The position numbers were made by a program, and so were the translations under genes. This document shows positions 22,953 to 31,823 of a DNA stretch of 39,591 bases, piece by piece (position 1 is the first letter of the stretch; every line of letters starts with the position of its first letter). The stretch is from Erysipelotrichaceae bacterium (lineage in GTDB: Bacteria; Bacillota_I; Bacilli_A; RFN20; CAG-826), in the NCBI GenBank assembly GCA_012518455.1, contig JAAYSA010000030.1:1-39591 (forward strand). Reading direction: 5' to 3'. Under the pieces are notes generated by a model. It saw only the letters and a list, made by a program, of their open reading frames with translations, searched no databases and was not told where the DNA came from.

Positions 22953-23725
22953 TGATTGTTCTTCGAAGTCCGCGCGAAATTGCGCTACTAAAAGAAGCTG
23001 GTCATATAGTTGCAACCGTATTTAAAAAACTTGAAACTGAACTTAAACCTGGGATGTCAACGCTAGATGTTGATCGCATCGCTCTTGATGTTATTAAAAA
23101 AGCAGGCGGCATCCCCACCTTTAAAGGCTATGGAGGCTTTAAAGGAAATGTATGTGTTTCAGTTAACGATACATTAATCCACGGCATCCCTAGTTCAAAA
23201 GAAATTATTAAAGACGGCGACATTGTTAGTGTCGACGTCGGCGTAACTTATAAAGGTTATGTCGCCGATGCTTGTCGTACATTTCTTGTAGGAAATGTTA
23301 CAGACGAAGCACGTCGTCTTGTAAAGACGACCGAAGATAGTTTCTGGTATGCAGTTAATAACTATGCAAAACCAGGCTCTACAATAGGTGATATTAGTAA
23401 CGCCATTCAAACATTTTGCGAAAAAGAGGGTTACACTCTTACTTCGCACTATACCGGTCATGGAGTCGGTACTAAACTTCATGAAGATCCTATTATTCCT
23501 AATGTTGGAATAAAAGGTAAAGGTCCCACTTTACGAAAAGGGATGTGCTTAGCCATCGAACCGATGGTTAACGCCGGGGCAGTCGATCTTATTGTGCTTA
23601 AAGATGGCTGGACCGTAAAAACAAAAGATGGCGCTCTTGCAAGCCATTATGAAAATTCGCTTGTCATTACCGATGATGGTTATGAAATACTGACAAAATT
23701 AAAAGGAGAACTTAATGGCCAGTAA
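22952..23725 (+). CDS. map: Methionine aminopeptidase, type I
   Basis: Removes the N-terminal Met from new proteins. It has 257 aa with the five metal ligands in context: [17 protein letters not shown] (Asp pair), [16 protein letters not shown] (His), CLAIEPMV (Glu) and HYENSLVIT (Glu). It overlaps adk by 1 base and infA by 11 bases, as often in Firmicutes spc clusters. Confidence 0.98.
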   Translation: MIVLRSPREIALLKEAGHIVATVFKKLETELKPGMSTLDVDRIALDVIKKAGGIPTFKGYGGFKGNVCVSVNDTLIHGIPSSKEIIKDGDIVSVDVGVTYKGYVADACRTFLVGNVTDEARRLVKTTEDSFWYAVNNYAKPGSTIGDISNAIQTFCEKEGYTLTSHYTGHGVGTKLHEDPIIPNVGIKGKGPTLRKGMCLAIEPMVNAGAVDLIVLKDGWTVKTKDGALASHYENSLVITDDGYEILTKLKGELNGQ

Positions 23726-23942
23726 AAAAGATGTCATCAGAGTCGAGGCGAGAGTACTAGAGTGTCTACCAAACGTTGAGTTTAAAGTAGAACTTATTGA
23801 AAACGGACTAATCATGCATGCCCACGTTTCTGGTAAAATCCGGATGCACAATATCCGCATTCTACCAGGTGATCGCGTTAGTCTAGAAATCTCACCTTAT
23901 GATTTAACACGTGGACGCATTACATATCGGTTTAAAGATTAA
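23715..23942 (+). CDS. infA: Translation initiation factor IF-1
   Basis: OB-fold factor that occupies the A site during initiation. It has 75 aa, with [37 protein letters not shown] and [14 protein letters not shown]. It begins inside the end of map (AAAGGAG site). Divergent in detail from the commonest sequences but unmistakable. Confidence 0.96.
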   Translation: MASKKDVIRVEARVLECLPNVEFKVELIENGLIMHAHVSGKIRMHNIRILPGDRVSLEISPYDLTRGRITYRFKD

Positions 23943-23959
23943 ACCAGAGGAGGAAAATT

Positions 23960-24073
23960 ATGAAAGTAAGAGCCTCAGTAAAACCCATTTGCCCAAAGTG
24001 TAAGGTAATTCGTCGCAAAGGCCGCGTTATGGTCATCTGCGAAAACCCAAAACATAAGCAAAGACAGGGTTAA
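23960..24073 (+). CDS. rpmJ: 50S ribosomal protein L36 (too short for the ORF track)
   Basis: 37 aa, [20 protein letters not shown] through [12 protein letters not shown], with the zinc ligands C11, C14, C27 and H32. AGAGGAGG site. Its place between infA and rpsM is the standard one. Confidence 0.97.
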   Translation: MKVRASVKPICPKCKVIRRKGRVMVICENPKHKQRQG

Positions 24074-24092
24074 GAAAGTAGAGGAGTAAATT

Positions 24093-24470
24093 ATGGCACG
24101 TATTGTTGGTGTTGATATTCCAAACGATAAGCAAGTTGGTACTTCCCTTACCTATATTTATGGGATTGGAAGAGCAACAGCTTTAAAAGTTTGTGAACGC
24201 GCGAAAGTTGATAGCACGATTCGCGTTAAAGATTTAAGTGATGAACAATTAAACGCTGTTCGTAGTGAAGTTAGTAAACTTCGTGTTGAAGGTGATCTTC
24301 GACGTGCAGTTACAATGGATATTAAACGATTAAGCGAAATTGGTTCATATCGTGGGATTCGTCATCGTAGAGGATTACCTGTAAGAGGACAAAGAACCCG
24401 CACAAATGCAAGGACTAGAAAAGGTCCAAAAAGAACTATTGCAAATAAAAAGCAAGTTTCGAAAGGTTAG
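24093..24470 (+). CDS. rpsM: 30S ribosomal protein S13
   Basis: 30S head protein touching the P-site tRNA and forming inter-subunit bridges. It has 125 aa; [25 protein letters not shown], then [19 protein letters not shown] and a basic tail. AGAGGAG site. Confidence 0.98.
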   Translation: MARIVGVDIPNDKQVGTSLTYIYGIGRATALKVCERAKVDSTIRVKDLSDEQLNAVRSEVSKLRVEGDLRRAVTMDIKRLSEIGSYRGIRHRRGLPVRGQRTRTNARTRKGPKRTIANKKQVSKG

Positions 24471-24480
24471 GTGAATACTT

Positions 24481-24876
24481 ATGGCTAAGAAAAAGACTAG
24501 AGTCGTACGTAAAAAAAGAATTCGTCGTACGTTTACTAAAGGTATTGCACATATTCACTCTACCTTTAATAACACAATCGTAACAATTACCGATGAAGCC
24601 GGGAACGCAATTAGCTGGTCAAGTGCCGGTGCGATGGGCTTTAAAGGTAGTAAAAAATCAACGCCTTGGGCAGCCCAACTTGCCGGGGAAGCAGCTGCAA
24701 AAGTAGCAGTTGAACAAGGCTTAACTTCAGTTGATGTAAATGTTAAAGGTCCTGGACCAGGAAGAGATTCAGCAATTCGTTCACTAGCAAGCGCTGGACT
24801 TACGATTACATCAATTCAAGATACTACACCAATTCCCCATAATGGATGTCGGCCACCCAAACGGCCACGAGGATAA
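24481..24876 (+). CDS. rpsK: 30S ribosomal protein S11
   Basis: Platform protein at the mRNA exit. It has 131 aa with [42 protein letters not shown] and C-terminal [16 protein letters not shown]. Weak GGTGA site, 10 bases after rpsM. Confidence 0.98.
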   Translation: MAKKKTRVVRKKRIRRTFTKGIAHIHSTFNNTIVTITDEAGNAISWSSAGAMGFKGSKKSTPWAAQLAGEAAAKVAVEQGLTSVDVNVKGPGPGRDSAIRSLASAGLTITSIQDTTPIPHNGCRPPKRPRG

Positions 24877-24887
24877 GGAGGACCGTA

Positions 24888-25868
24888 ATGCACAAAGATA
24901 TTGCTAATCCATTTGAAATACCACAATTTAAGATTAACCAACTCGAGGAAGATAATAATCATGCTCGATTTACAGTTGAACCACTTGAAAGAGGCTTCGG
25001 ACAAACGTTAGGTAATTCCTTACGTCGGATTCTATTATCTTCTCTTCCAGGTGCAAGTATGTTTGCTATTAAGGTTGAGGGTGCTCTTCATGAATTTAGT
25101 GCTCTTGATGGCGTAACTGAAGATGTTACCAATATCATCCTTAATTTAAAAAACTTAATCATGGTCATCTCTGATCCAACTGAAACAGTTAAACGGATTG
25201 AACTAGATTTTGTTGGTCCAGGTGTAGTAACCGCAGCTCATCTAGATACTCCAGTTGATGTTGAAATTATTAATAAAGACCTCATCATTGCTAATGTTGC
25301 AGATGGCGGGCACTTACGCCTTACAATTTTTGCTCGTAATGGCCGCGGCTATATTACGGGAGAAGAAAATAAGGTAAATCGTAAAATCTTAGGTTCATAT
25401 GCTGGAATTATTGCAACTGATAGTAACTATTCACCAATTACAAAAGTTAACTATACAGTTGAAAATACTCGGGTTAAATATGATGAACGCTATGACAGAC
25501 TCATCTTTGAAGTTTGGACTGATGGAAGCATGAAGGCTCTTGATGCCGTTGCTCTTGGTGCAAAAATCATGATTGAACATTTAAAACCATTTATGCATTT
25601 AGATGAAAATGTCCAAGAACTCATGATTATGAAAGAAGAAGTTGAAGAAGAGGAAGATCAATTCAAAGATCGTACAATTGAAGATCTTGATATTAGTGTC
25701 CGTAGCTTTAACTGTTTAAAACGTGCTGGCATTAATAAGGTCAGCGAACTAATCGCTAGAAGCGAAGAAGAAATTCTTAAGGTTAAAAACCTTGGTAAGA
25801 AATCCTTTAAAGAAATTAAAGATAAACTAACCGAACTTGGTTTGTCCTTCCGTGGGACAATAGAATAG
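24888..25868 (+). CDS. rpoA: RNA polymerase alpha subunit
   Basis: Assembles RNA polymerase and contacts UP elements and activators. The track starts at 24846 inside rpsK; ATG 24888 with AAGGAGGA is the true start (326 aa, MHKDIANPFEI). N-terminal dimer domain with GFGQTLGNSLRRILLSSLPG and GVTEDVTNIILNLK, an acidic linker (EEVEEEEDQF) and the C-terminal domain RSFNCLKRAGINKVSELI with LGKKSFKEIKDKL. Confidence 0.98.
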   Translation: MHKDIANPFEIPQFKINQLEEDNNHARFTVEPLERGFGQTLGNSLRRILLSSLPGASMFAIKVEGALHEFSALDGVTEDVTNIILNLKNLIMVISDPTETVKRIELDFVGPGVVTAAHLDTPVDVEIINKDLIIANVADGGHLRLTIFARNGRGYITGEENKVNRKILGSYAGIIATDSNYSPITKVNYTVENTRVKYDERYDRLIFEVWTDGSMKALDAVALGAKIMIEHLKPFMHLDENVQELMIMKEEVEEEEDQFKDRTIEDLDISVRSFNCLKRAGINKVSELIARSEEEILKVKNLGKKSFKEIKDKLTELGLSFRGTIE

Positions 25869-25877
25869 AGGTGTCTA

Positions 25878-26282
25878 ATGGCAGCACAAGGAAGAAAAAA
25901 CGTACGCGGTAGAACAGGTGTTCGATTTAAAGCTCGTTATGACCGTGCAAAAGATAAAGCGATGATTCGTAATGTTACAAGCGAATTTATCGTTTATGGA
26001 AAAGTTAATCTAATTAAAAAAGTATCAAAACAAGTACAAATTGAAACTGAAAAGCTCATTACCTTAGCAAAACGCGGTGACCTTCATAGTAGAAGACTAG
26101 CAGCTGCTAGACTTCGAGAAGGCATTGTAAGAAAAAGTGATGGTAAAAAAGCTCTTGATATTCTTTTTGACGAATTAGCTCCACGCTTTAAAAATCGCCA
26201 AGGTGGCTATACACGTGTTTTAAACCTCGAAAATAGACGTGGTGACAATGCCCCAATGGCTTTACTTACATTTGTTGAATAA
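25878..26282 (+). CDS. rplQ: 50S ribosomal protein L17
   Basis: 50S protein near the tunnel exit, last gene of the superoperon. It has 134 aa; the core begins about residue 20, so the basic start MAAQGRKNVRGRTGVRFKAR replaces the usual short N-terminus. TEKLITLAKRGDLHSRRLAAA and GGYTRVLNLENRRGDNAPMA are typical. Followed by a strong terminator. Confidence 0.96.
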   Translation: MAAQGRKNVRGRTGVRFKARYDRAKDKAMIRNVTSEFIVYGKVNLIKKVSKQVQIETEKLITLAKRGDLHSRRLAAARLREGIVRKSDGKKALDILFDELAPRFKNRQGGYTRVLNLENRRGDNAPMALLTFVE

Positions 26283-26300
26283 ACAAAAGTAAACTTAAAT

Positions 26301-26332
26301 AGAGGCTTACAGTAGTGTAAGTCTCTTTTTTG
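26301..26332 (+). terminator. Rho-independent terminator after rplQ
   Basis: AGAGGCTTACA, loop GTAG, TGTAAGTCTCT: an 11-bp stem with one G-U pair, followed by a run of T. It closes the S10-spc-alpha superoperon. Confidence 0.9.
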
Positions 26333-26415
26333 TTTAATTTGAATATTTCGAAGAATAATCAAATTACATTACATAAAGTCATATATTTATGTAAAATAAG
26401 AGTGGAGGAAAAAAC

Positions 26416-27744
26416 ATGTATAATTACGACGTTGTTATCGTCGGTGCAGGAACTGCCGGCACTTATTTTGCGCTTCTACTTGCTAAAAGAGGAGTTAAAG
26501 TTCTTGTTATTGATAAAGATGCAGAAAAAGATCTTGCTAAAAGATTAGATATTTTTCATTTTACTAGCGAATCTTTTGCTGAGTTTAATCTTGAAGAGTC
26601 AAAAGAAGGTGATCCTGAATTTGTCTCAAAGTTTTCTTATTGTTATTCTCGCTCTGCCCTTGATAATTATGAGAAAAAGAATTTTTTAGAAGTTCATGTA
26701 ATGCATTTACCACTTTTTATTAAACGCCTTAGAAACTTGGCTATTAAAGAAGGTGCAAAATTTCAATTTGAGACCACTTTTGCAGACTTAATCTATGATA
26801 AAGATAATAGAATAAGTGGTATTAAAACATCTAAAGATGAAGAAATACGAAGTAGATTAGTTGTTGATGCTTCTGGTATTCCTTCAGTTGTACGAAGAAA
26901 AGTTAGTGATCCATATATTGAAAACTGGCCAATAGGACCACGAGATAAGTTTTATGTTTTCTTAAAATATGTTCTTTTGGATGATCCTAAAATTACAATT
27001 GATCGTTCAATAAGTTGGCCTTACTACAAGGGGTGGATTGCTCCTCAACAAAGTAAGGGTGGAGCAATTGTAGGTGTTGGAGCAAATCTATCAACTGATT
27101 ACGCTAGGAAATGTATGAAAAAATTTGAAGATAGCATTCCTTTACCAAAATATACACTCCAATATGAAGAATGGGGTGCTACACCTTACACTAGACCGCC
27201 ATTTAGTTTTGTTACAGATGGTTTTCTTGTTATAGGTGATGCCGCCTGTTTAACTAAACCAATGAACGGAGAAGGTATTACTAGCGCATGGGTTCAATCA
27301 ACACCTGCAGCAGATGTAGTAGCCTACGCTTTAAAAGATAATAAGTATCCTACAAAAGAAGCACTTTGGAAAATTAATTACCTCTATCAAACTAAGGAAG
27401 GAGCTGAATTTGCAGGATTGAGGGCGCTTTTGGTGGGTGCTGTCGCAATGAGTAAAGAAGATAATGATTATTTATATGCAAATGGAATTATCTTTAAAAG
27501 CGATGATGAAGAAGTAAAAGGTAGTGTTGCAGGTAACTTAATTAAAGGTGTTTTAAAAAGAAAATTTTCTTATTCTGCTTTAAGTAAATTACTGAAAGCA
27601 AGTAACACTGGTACAAAACTTACTATACATTATAAACGCTATCCGTTAACACCTGAAGGTTATTTTAAATGGAAGAAAAAAGCACTCAGTTTATGGGAAA
27701 AAGTTGGTTCAATGGCCGATAACATAACTGATGCAGAGGAATAA
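26416..27744 (+). CDS. FAD-dependent oxidoreductase of the geranylgeranyl reductase family
   Basis: Flavoprotein of 442 aa. N-terminal Rossmann motif YDVVIVGAGTAGTYFALLLAKRG, the mid-chain VVDASGIPSVVRRK, and the second FAD contact FLVIGDAACLTKPMNGEGITSAW, a layout seen in geranylgeranyl reductases and related group A flavoenzymes. Substrate cannot be told; family members reduce isoprenoid chains of quinones or lipids, or hydroxylate. AGTGGAGGA site; 82 bases after the rplQ terminator, so it has its own promoter, not clearly identified. The MFS gene follows after a 37-base gap, suggesting a joint role. Confidence 0.8.
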   Translation: MYNYDVVIVGAGTAGTYFALLLAKRGVKVLVIDKDAEKDLAKRLDIFHFTSESFAEFNLEESKEGDPEFVSKFSYCYSRSALDNYEKKNFLEVHVMHLPLFIKRLRNLAIKEGAKFQFETTFADLIYDKDNRISGIKTSKDEEIRSRLVVDASGIPSVVRRKVSDPYIENWPIGPRDKFYVFLKYVLLDDPKITIDRSISWPYYKGWIAPQQSKGGAIVGVGANLSTDYARKCMKKFEDSIPLPKYTLQYEEWGATPYTRPPFSFVTDGFLVIGDAACLTKPMNGEGITSAWVQSTPAADVVAYALKDNKYPTKEALWKINYLYQTKEGAEFAGLRALLVGAVAMSKEDNDYLYANGIIFKSDDEEVKGSVAGNLIKGVLKRKFSYSALSKLLKASNTGTKLTIHYKRYPLTPEGYFKWKKKALSLWEKVGSMADNITDAEE

Positions 27745-27781
27745 AAAATGAAAGAAAAAAAGAATTAGAAAACCTGTAAAA

Positions 27782-29209
27782 ATGGTAAACGGGCTGCATT
27801 CTGCAAGGTTTTGGCTAATTATTTGTTTAATGGGGATGGCAGGGCACCTGTGTTGGAACATTGAAAATCAATGGTTTAACACATTCGTTTACGCGAAAAT
27901 TGGCGGAGATGTCAATGTTGTTACTTGGATGGTTATAGTTAGTGCTACCGTAACAACAATTTCAACTTTTATTTTTGGCACACTTAGCGATAGGCTAGGT
28001 AAAAGAAAACGATTTGTTTCAATTGGCTATATTCTTTGGGGTATTGCTACAATAATTTTTGGACTTACAGAATATGCAAGAAGTTCAGGAATTGGCTTTT
28101 TTGTTTCATTAAGTGGATTTCTTGTTGTATTTACAGATGCGCTAATGTCTTTTTTAGGTTCATTAGCATTTGACGCAGGCTTTACAACATGGGTAAATGA
28201 CTATACAGATGAAACAAATCAAGGACAAGTCGGAGCTTCATTTGCTGGTATTCCTGTTTTAGGAACTATTGTTGGTACAGTTTTAGGTGGGATATTAGTT
28301 AATGTTGGAAACGCTACAGCAGGGACTGACCACTATAATCCTGCTCTTGATAACTATCAATTATTATTTTGGTCTATGGGAATTTTTGTAATTTTGGTTG
28401 GAGTGCTTTCAATTTTCTTAATGAAGGATGCCCCAGACATTAAACCAAACAAAGAAGGTTCTTATTTTAAACAACTATTTCAAGTTTTTAATTTTAAAAA
28501 GTTAAAAGGACATAAAGAAAATAAAGAAATGTTTTTAGCAGCTCTAGTTGCATGTTGTTTCTTTATCCCATTTAACTTTTATTTTGTTCATATGGGGAAC
28601 TGGTTAATTTATGATATTGGATTTACTGCAACAAACATGGGTTTAATTGAAGGAATCTCCCTTATATTTTCTGTATTAGTTACGATCCCGTTTGCTAGGT
28701 TAATTAATAAAAATAAAGTTCCTTTAGTAGCACTTATTGCAGTATTAGTGAACGCTATAGGTCTATTTATGCTTTACCTATTTGTTAAAGATCCAAGTAG
28801 CGTTGATAATAGTAGTGCTTTTAATGCGAAAAACATTCCGCTTCTTTTCGCGGTTTTCCTTGTTGGTACGGGTTATGTATTAATTACTCAAGCGACAATG
28901 GTTTGGGTTAGAGGACTGTTCCCAAAAGAAAATCGTGGTCAATTTGAAGGGATTAGATCACTATTCTTTACACTTATTCCAATGTTTATTGGTACATTAA
29001 CTGGTGGATTAATAATTAAATATACACCTCAACCAGTTGAAGTTCACGATCAATTTGGTCATATAATTGATGTTCCGCAAGAAAATCTATTCTTATATTC
29101 TGCGTTAATGGTTTTATTAACGATTATTCCTCTTGTTTTTGCGTGGAGAGAGTTTGATAAAAGAATAAACCTTCAACAACTAGTTGAAGCAACAGAGGAA
29201 GTTAAATAA
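27782..29209 (+). CDS. Major facilitator superfamily transporter (GPH/SLC45-like)
   Basis: Membrane protein of 475 aa with about twelve hydrophobic segments and the loop 2-3 motif GTLSDRLGKRKRF after the second helix. The family resembles GPH/SLC45-type sugar transporters, but the substrate is unknown. ATG 27782 has no ribosome binding site. A better site, GAGGA, lies before ATG 27748, whose frame stops after MKEKKN. Loss of one A from the A7 run just after that ATG would join the frames and give MKEKRIRKPVKMVNG. The true start may therefore be upstream, or the gene may carry a frameshift. Confidence 0.8.
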   Translation: MVNGLHSARFWLIICLMGMAGHLCWNIENQWFNTFVYAKIGGDVNVVTWMVIVSATVTTISTFIFGTLSDRLGKRKRFVSIGYILWGIATIIFGLTEYARSSGIGFFVSLSGFLVVFTDALMSFLGSLAFDAGFTTWVNDYTDETNQGQVGASFAGIPVLGTIVGTVLGGILVNVGNATAGTDHYNPALDNYQLLFWSMGIFVILVGVLSIFLMKDAPDIKPNKEGSYFKQLFQVFNFKKLKGHKENKEMFLAALVACCFFIPFNFYFVHMGNWLIYDIGFTATNMGLIEGISLIFSVLVTIPFARLINKNKVPLVALIAVLVNAIGLFMLYLFVKDPSSVDNSSAFNAKNIPLLFAVFLVGTGYVLITQATMVWVRGLFPKENRGQFEGIRSLFFTLIPMFIGTLTGGLIIKYTPQPVEVHDQFGHIIDVPQENLFLYSALMVLLTIIPLVFAWREFDKRINLQQLVEATEEVK

Positions 29210-29268
29210 TTAATTTTACATTGTAATTAAAATAGGATGAAAGCGCTATTATGAGGTAGTAGGTTGAA

Positions 29269-29291
29269 AAAAACTCTAAAACTCAGTTTTT
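29269..29291 (+). terminator. Possible weak terminator after the MFS gene
   Basis: AAAAACT, loop CTAAAACTC, AGTTTTT: a 7-bp AT-rich stem ending in a T-run. It is weak and could instead be chance in AT-rich sequence. Confidence 0.35.
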
Positions 29292-29305
29292 CTATTGACA
29301 AATTG

Positions 29306-29314
29306 TGTTATAAT
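29306..29314 (+). promoter_or_regulatory. Extended -10 promoter of the small membrane protein gene
   Basis: TGTTATAAT, a perfect extended -10 element (TGn plus TATAAT), located 24 bases before the ATG. A TTGACA at 29295 is only 8 bases upstream and cannot be its -35, so the extended element probably suffices. Confidence 0.55.
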
Positions 29315-29337
29315 TACCATAGAAGGAGGAACTTATC

Positions 29338-29559
29338 ATGGTTAAATGGATGGATAATTTACCAAAGTGGGCAAAGGTAGTACTTGCTCTTCCGTGTTTA
29401 GATGTCGTTTGGGTTATTTATCGTTTGGTTAAAAGTCTTGGAAAGAAACAAACACTTGGCGTCGTTCTAGCGGTTATATTAATAGTCGTTGGTTTACCAT
29501 GGCTTTGGTTGCTTGACATTATCACAATTATCTTACTAGATAAAGTTCTTTGGTTCTAA
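29338..29559 (+). CDS. Small two-helix membrane protein of unknown function
   Basis: 73 aa. A short amphipathic start with Trp/Lys (MVKWMDNLPKWAKVV) leads into two hydrophobic segments: residues about 14-30 (VLALPCLDVVWVIYRLV) and 40-70 (LGVVLAVILIVVGLPWLWLL onward), joined by a basic loop (KSLGKKQ). It has its own promoter, a very strong GAAGGAGGA site and its own terminator, so it is almost certainly expressed as a single gene. I do not recognise the family. Confidence 0.75.
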   Translation: MVKWMDNLPKWAKVVLALPCLDVVWVIYRLVKSLGKKQTLGVVLAVILIVVGLPWLWLLDIITIILLDKVLWF

Positions 29560-29580
29560 ACCTAGGAACTTTATATATAA

Positions 29581-29606
29581 AGGCTCTCATTGAGAGTCTT
29601 TTTATT
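29581..29606 (+). terminator. Rho-independent terminator after the small membrane protein
   Basis: AGGCTCTC, loop ATT, GAGAGTCT: 8 pairs including one G-T, then TTTTTATT. A second weaker inverted repeat (AAAGTTC/GAACTTT) spans the stop codon just before it. Confidence 0.8.
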
Positions 29607-29654
29607 ACGCAAAAATGACCTATTTATTACAAAAATGGGATTAATTTGGTATAA

Positions 29655-29693
29655 AACATTGGGTTCAATGTTAATTTTATAAGCTATAAGCTT
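29655..29693. repeat. Two small inverted repeats upstream of cysS
   Basis: AACATTG-GGTT-CAATGTT (29655-29672) and AAGCT-ATA-AGCTT (29681-29693), the latter containing the tandem TATAAGCTATAAGC. They lie upstream of the cysS -10. They may be operator-like or a weak extra terminator; no regulator can be named. Confidence 0.35.
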
Positions 29694-29698
29694 AAGTA

Positions 29699-29727
29699 TT
29701 TAATAAGAATGTTTAAAATGGTATAAT
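29699..29727 (+). promoter_or_regulatory. Promoter of cysS
   Basis: Extended -10 TGGTATAAT with a poor -35 (TTTAAT) at 17-base spacing, 15 bases before the cysS ATG. The leader is too short for a T-box element. Confidence 0.5.
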
Positions 29728-29741
29728 TTATTGGAGGAATT

Positions 29742-31076
29742 ATGAATATACGATTATTTAATTCACTTAGTGGTAAGGTCGAAGATTTCCTTCCAATAAA
29801 AAAAGGTCAAGTTTCAATGTATGTTTGCGGACCAACGATTTATGATGATGTTCATGTTGGAAATTTAAGACCAGTTGTCGTTTTTGATACATTAAGACGA
29901 TTCTTTCTGCATGTTGGTTATGATGTAATTTTTGTTAGTAATTTTACTGATATTGATGACAAAATTATTGATCGGGCTTTAAAAGAAAATAAAAGTGAGC
30001 TTGAAATAGCCAATCGGTATATTGATGTCTATAATAGGAACGTCGAAAACGTAAACGCGATGACTCCAACTTATACACCAAGAGTTACGACTTCGATAAA
30101 CGAAATCATTAAATTTATTGAAGAGTTGGTTAAAAAGGGTGCGGCTTATGAAAAAGATGGAGATGTCTTTTTTAGGGTAAGTGAAGATAAAAATTATGGT
30201 CATCTTGCGAATATTAAACTTGAAGATTTAGTACATGGTGCACGAATAGATGAAAATGACAAAAAAGAACATCCAGCAGATTTTTTACTTTGGAAAAGAA
30301 CTGAAGTTGGTATTACATTCTCGTCCCCTTGGGGCGAAGGCCGTCCTGGCTGGCATACCGAATGTGTTGTTATGATTAACAAGACTTTCAAACAACCATT
30401 AATTGATATTCATGGTGGTGGTTTTGATCTTAAATTTCCTCATCATGAAAACGAGATGGCTCAATCTAGAGCCCATAGCGGCACAAACCTAGCAAATTAT
30501 TGGATGCATAATGGTTTTATTAATGTAAATAATGAAAAAATGTCGAAATCTTTAGGCAATACTTTAACTGCAACTGATTTTATTAATAAGTATGGTGGTA
30601 ATACTTTGCGTTTATTATTATTGAGTGGTCACTATAGATCACCTTTAAATTTAACGGATGAAGTAATAAGTAATAACCAAAAAGAAGTAGAGAAAATTTC
30701 TAATGCTATACGTCAATTAGCTGTCTATCTTCAATTAAATGGTGGTAAGTTAAATAAAACAGCACATATTAATAATGAATTTTTAGAAACATTAGCTGAT
30801 GATCTTAATACAGCAAACGCGATTAGTATTTTGTTTGGTGTAATTAAAACTATAAATACTAAACTTCGCAAACCAAACAAAGAGATTGAAACACTTGAAA
30901 ATCTTTTCGTAGAATCAAATTCGATGCTTGATTTGCTAGGTTTAAAAATAAATTATCCCGAATTGGATAAAAATGATATACAATTATATACACAATACAA
31001 AGAAGCAAAAGAAAAGAAAGATTTCGCAAAAAGCGATGAAATACGCGACAAATTAATTGAACGCGGCATTTTATAG
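29742..31076 (+). CDS. cysS: Cysteinyl-tRNA synthetase
   Basis: Class I synthetase charging tRNA(Cys). It has 444 aa, a little shorter than the usual ~465. Zinc-site start YVCGPTIYDDVHVGNLRP with the HIGH-type motif HVGN, CVVM in the GWHTEC region, HHENEMAQSRA and KMSKSLGNT are visible, followed by a DALR-type helical domain. TTGGAGGA site. First gene of the block leading to nusG. Confidence 0.97.
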   Translation: MNIRLFNSLSGKVEDFLPIKKGQVSMYVCGPTIYDDVHVGNLRPVVVFDTLRRFFLHVGYDVIFVSNFTDIDDKIIDRALKENKSELEIANRYIDVYNRNVENVNAMTPTYTPRVTTSINEIIKFIEELVKKGAAYEKDGDVFFRVSEDKNYGHLANIKLEDLVHGARIDENDKKEHPADFLLWKRTEVGITFSSPWGEGRPGWHTECVVMINKTFKQPLIDIHGGGFDLKFPHHENEMAQSRAHSGTNLANYWMHNGFINVNNEKMSKSLGNTLTATDFINKYGGNTLRLLLLSGHYRSPLNLTDEVISNNQKEVEKISNAIRQLAVYLQLNGGKLNKTAHINNEFLETLADDLNTANAISILFGVIKTINTKLRKPNKEIETLENLFVESNSMLDLLGLKINYPELDKNDIQLYTQYKEAKEKKDFAKSDEIRDKLIERGIL

Positions 31077-31091
31077 AAAGAAGGTAATAAA

Positions 31092-31820
31092 ATGGATATT
31101 ACAACTGTTGATCAATTAATTAGAGAATGGTTTTTAAGTTTTGGAACTACGGGTCATATTTTTCTAATAATAGTCTCTTTATTTGCTGCCGCACTTTTTG
31201 CGGGTGTAATTGGATTTGAACGTGAATATCACGGCCATGCTGCTGGATTAAGAACACATATGCTCGTCGGTCTCGGCAGTGCTTTAATTATGGTTGTATC
31301 AATTTATGGTTTTGACAAAGGTGTATTCCCAGATCGAGACCCTGCTCGTCTAGCAGCACAAGTAGTTAGTGGTATTGGTTTCTTGGGTGCGGGTACAATT
31401 ATTCAAACTGGTACAGATATCAAAGGTCTTACCACTGCGACAACTTTGTGGATTGTTATGGCTGTTGGTCTTGCAGCTGGAGCAGGTCAATTTGTTATTG
31501 CTGGGCTAGGCACACTCTTTTCATTAATTGTTTTAATTAGTTTACGTCGATTAGAACACTTGGCACAAAAAAGAGCACCAAAAATTACTCTTGTTGTTTC
31601 AAGTGATACAAGTATTTTAAGTGATGTTCATATTATTGCATCGCGTTTTGGTGTGAATATTAAAGATATTCAATCATCTATGATTATTATTAATGCAAAC
31701 ACTTATCTTCGTGTTACTTTAAATATTGCTTTTGCCTCAAAAGCAACAATTACGGCTTTTACTGAAGAACTTAAGGATGAAATAAAGCCTCTTGAACTTC
31801 GAGTTAGTTCTAACTTCTAA
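31092..31820 (+). CDS. MgtC/SapB-family membrane protein
   Basis: 242 aa. About four or five hydrophobic segments make up the MgtC domain (residues about 20-160), with signature GVIGFEREYHGHAAGLRTHMLVGLGSAL and QVVSGIGFLGAGTI. A C-terminal soluble region (about 165-240) resembles the ACT-like tail of longer MgtC proteins. Family members are tied to Mg2+ stress and to control of ATP synthase or virulence in some pathogens; the role here is unknown. AGAAGGTAA site, 15 bases after cysS, where Bacillus relatives carry mrnC. Confidence 0.9.
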   Translation: MDITTVDQLIREWFLSFGTTGHIFLIIVSLFAAALFAGVIGFEREYHGHAAGLRTHMLVGLGSALIMVVSIYGFDKGVFPDRDPARLAAQVVSGIGFLGAGTIIQTGTDIKGLTTATTLWIVMAVGLAAGAGQFVIAGLGTLFSLIVLISLRRLEHLAQKRAPKITLVVSSDTSILSDVHIIASRFGVNIKDIQSSMIIINANTYLRVTLNIAFASKATITAFTEELKDEIKPLELRVSSNF

Positions 31821-31823
31821 AAG

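Noticed and set aside
26330-26548. Plus-strand ORF of 72 aa before and across the flavoprotein start
   Set aside because: It begins inside the rplQ terminator tail and overlaps the flavoprotein gene in another frame; no protein-like features.
29295-29314. TTGACA plus TATAAT before the small membrane protein read as a classic promoter
   Set aside because: Spacer is only 8 bases. The TATAAT is kept as an extended -10 instead.
29607-29741. T-box riboswitch before cysS
   Set aside because: The gap is too short after the promoter and lacks the conserved T-box sequence.
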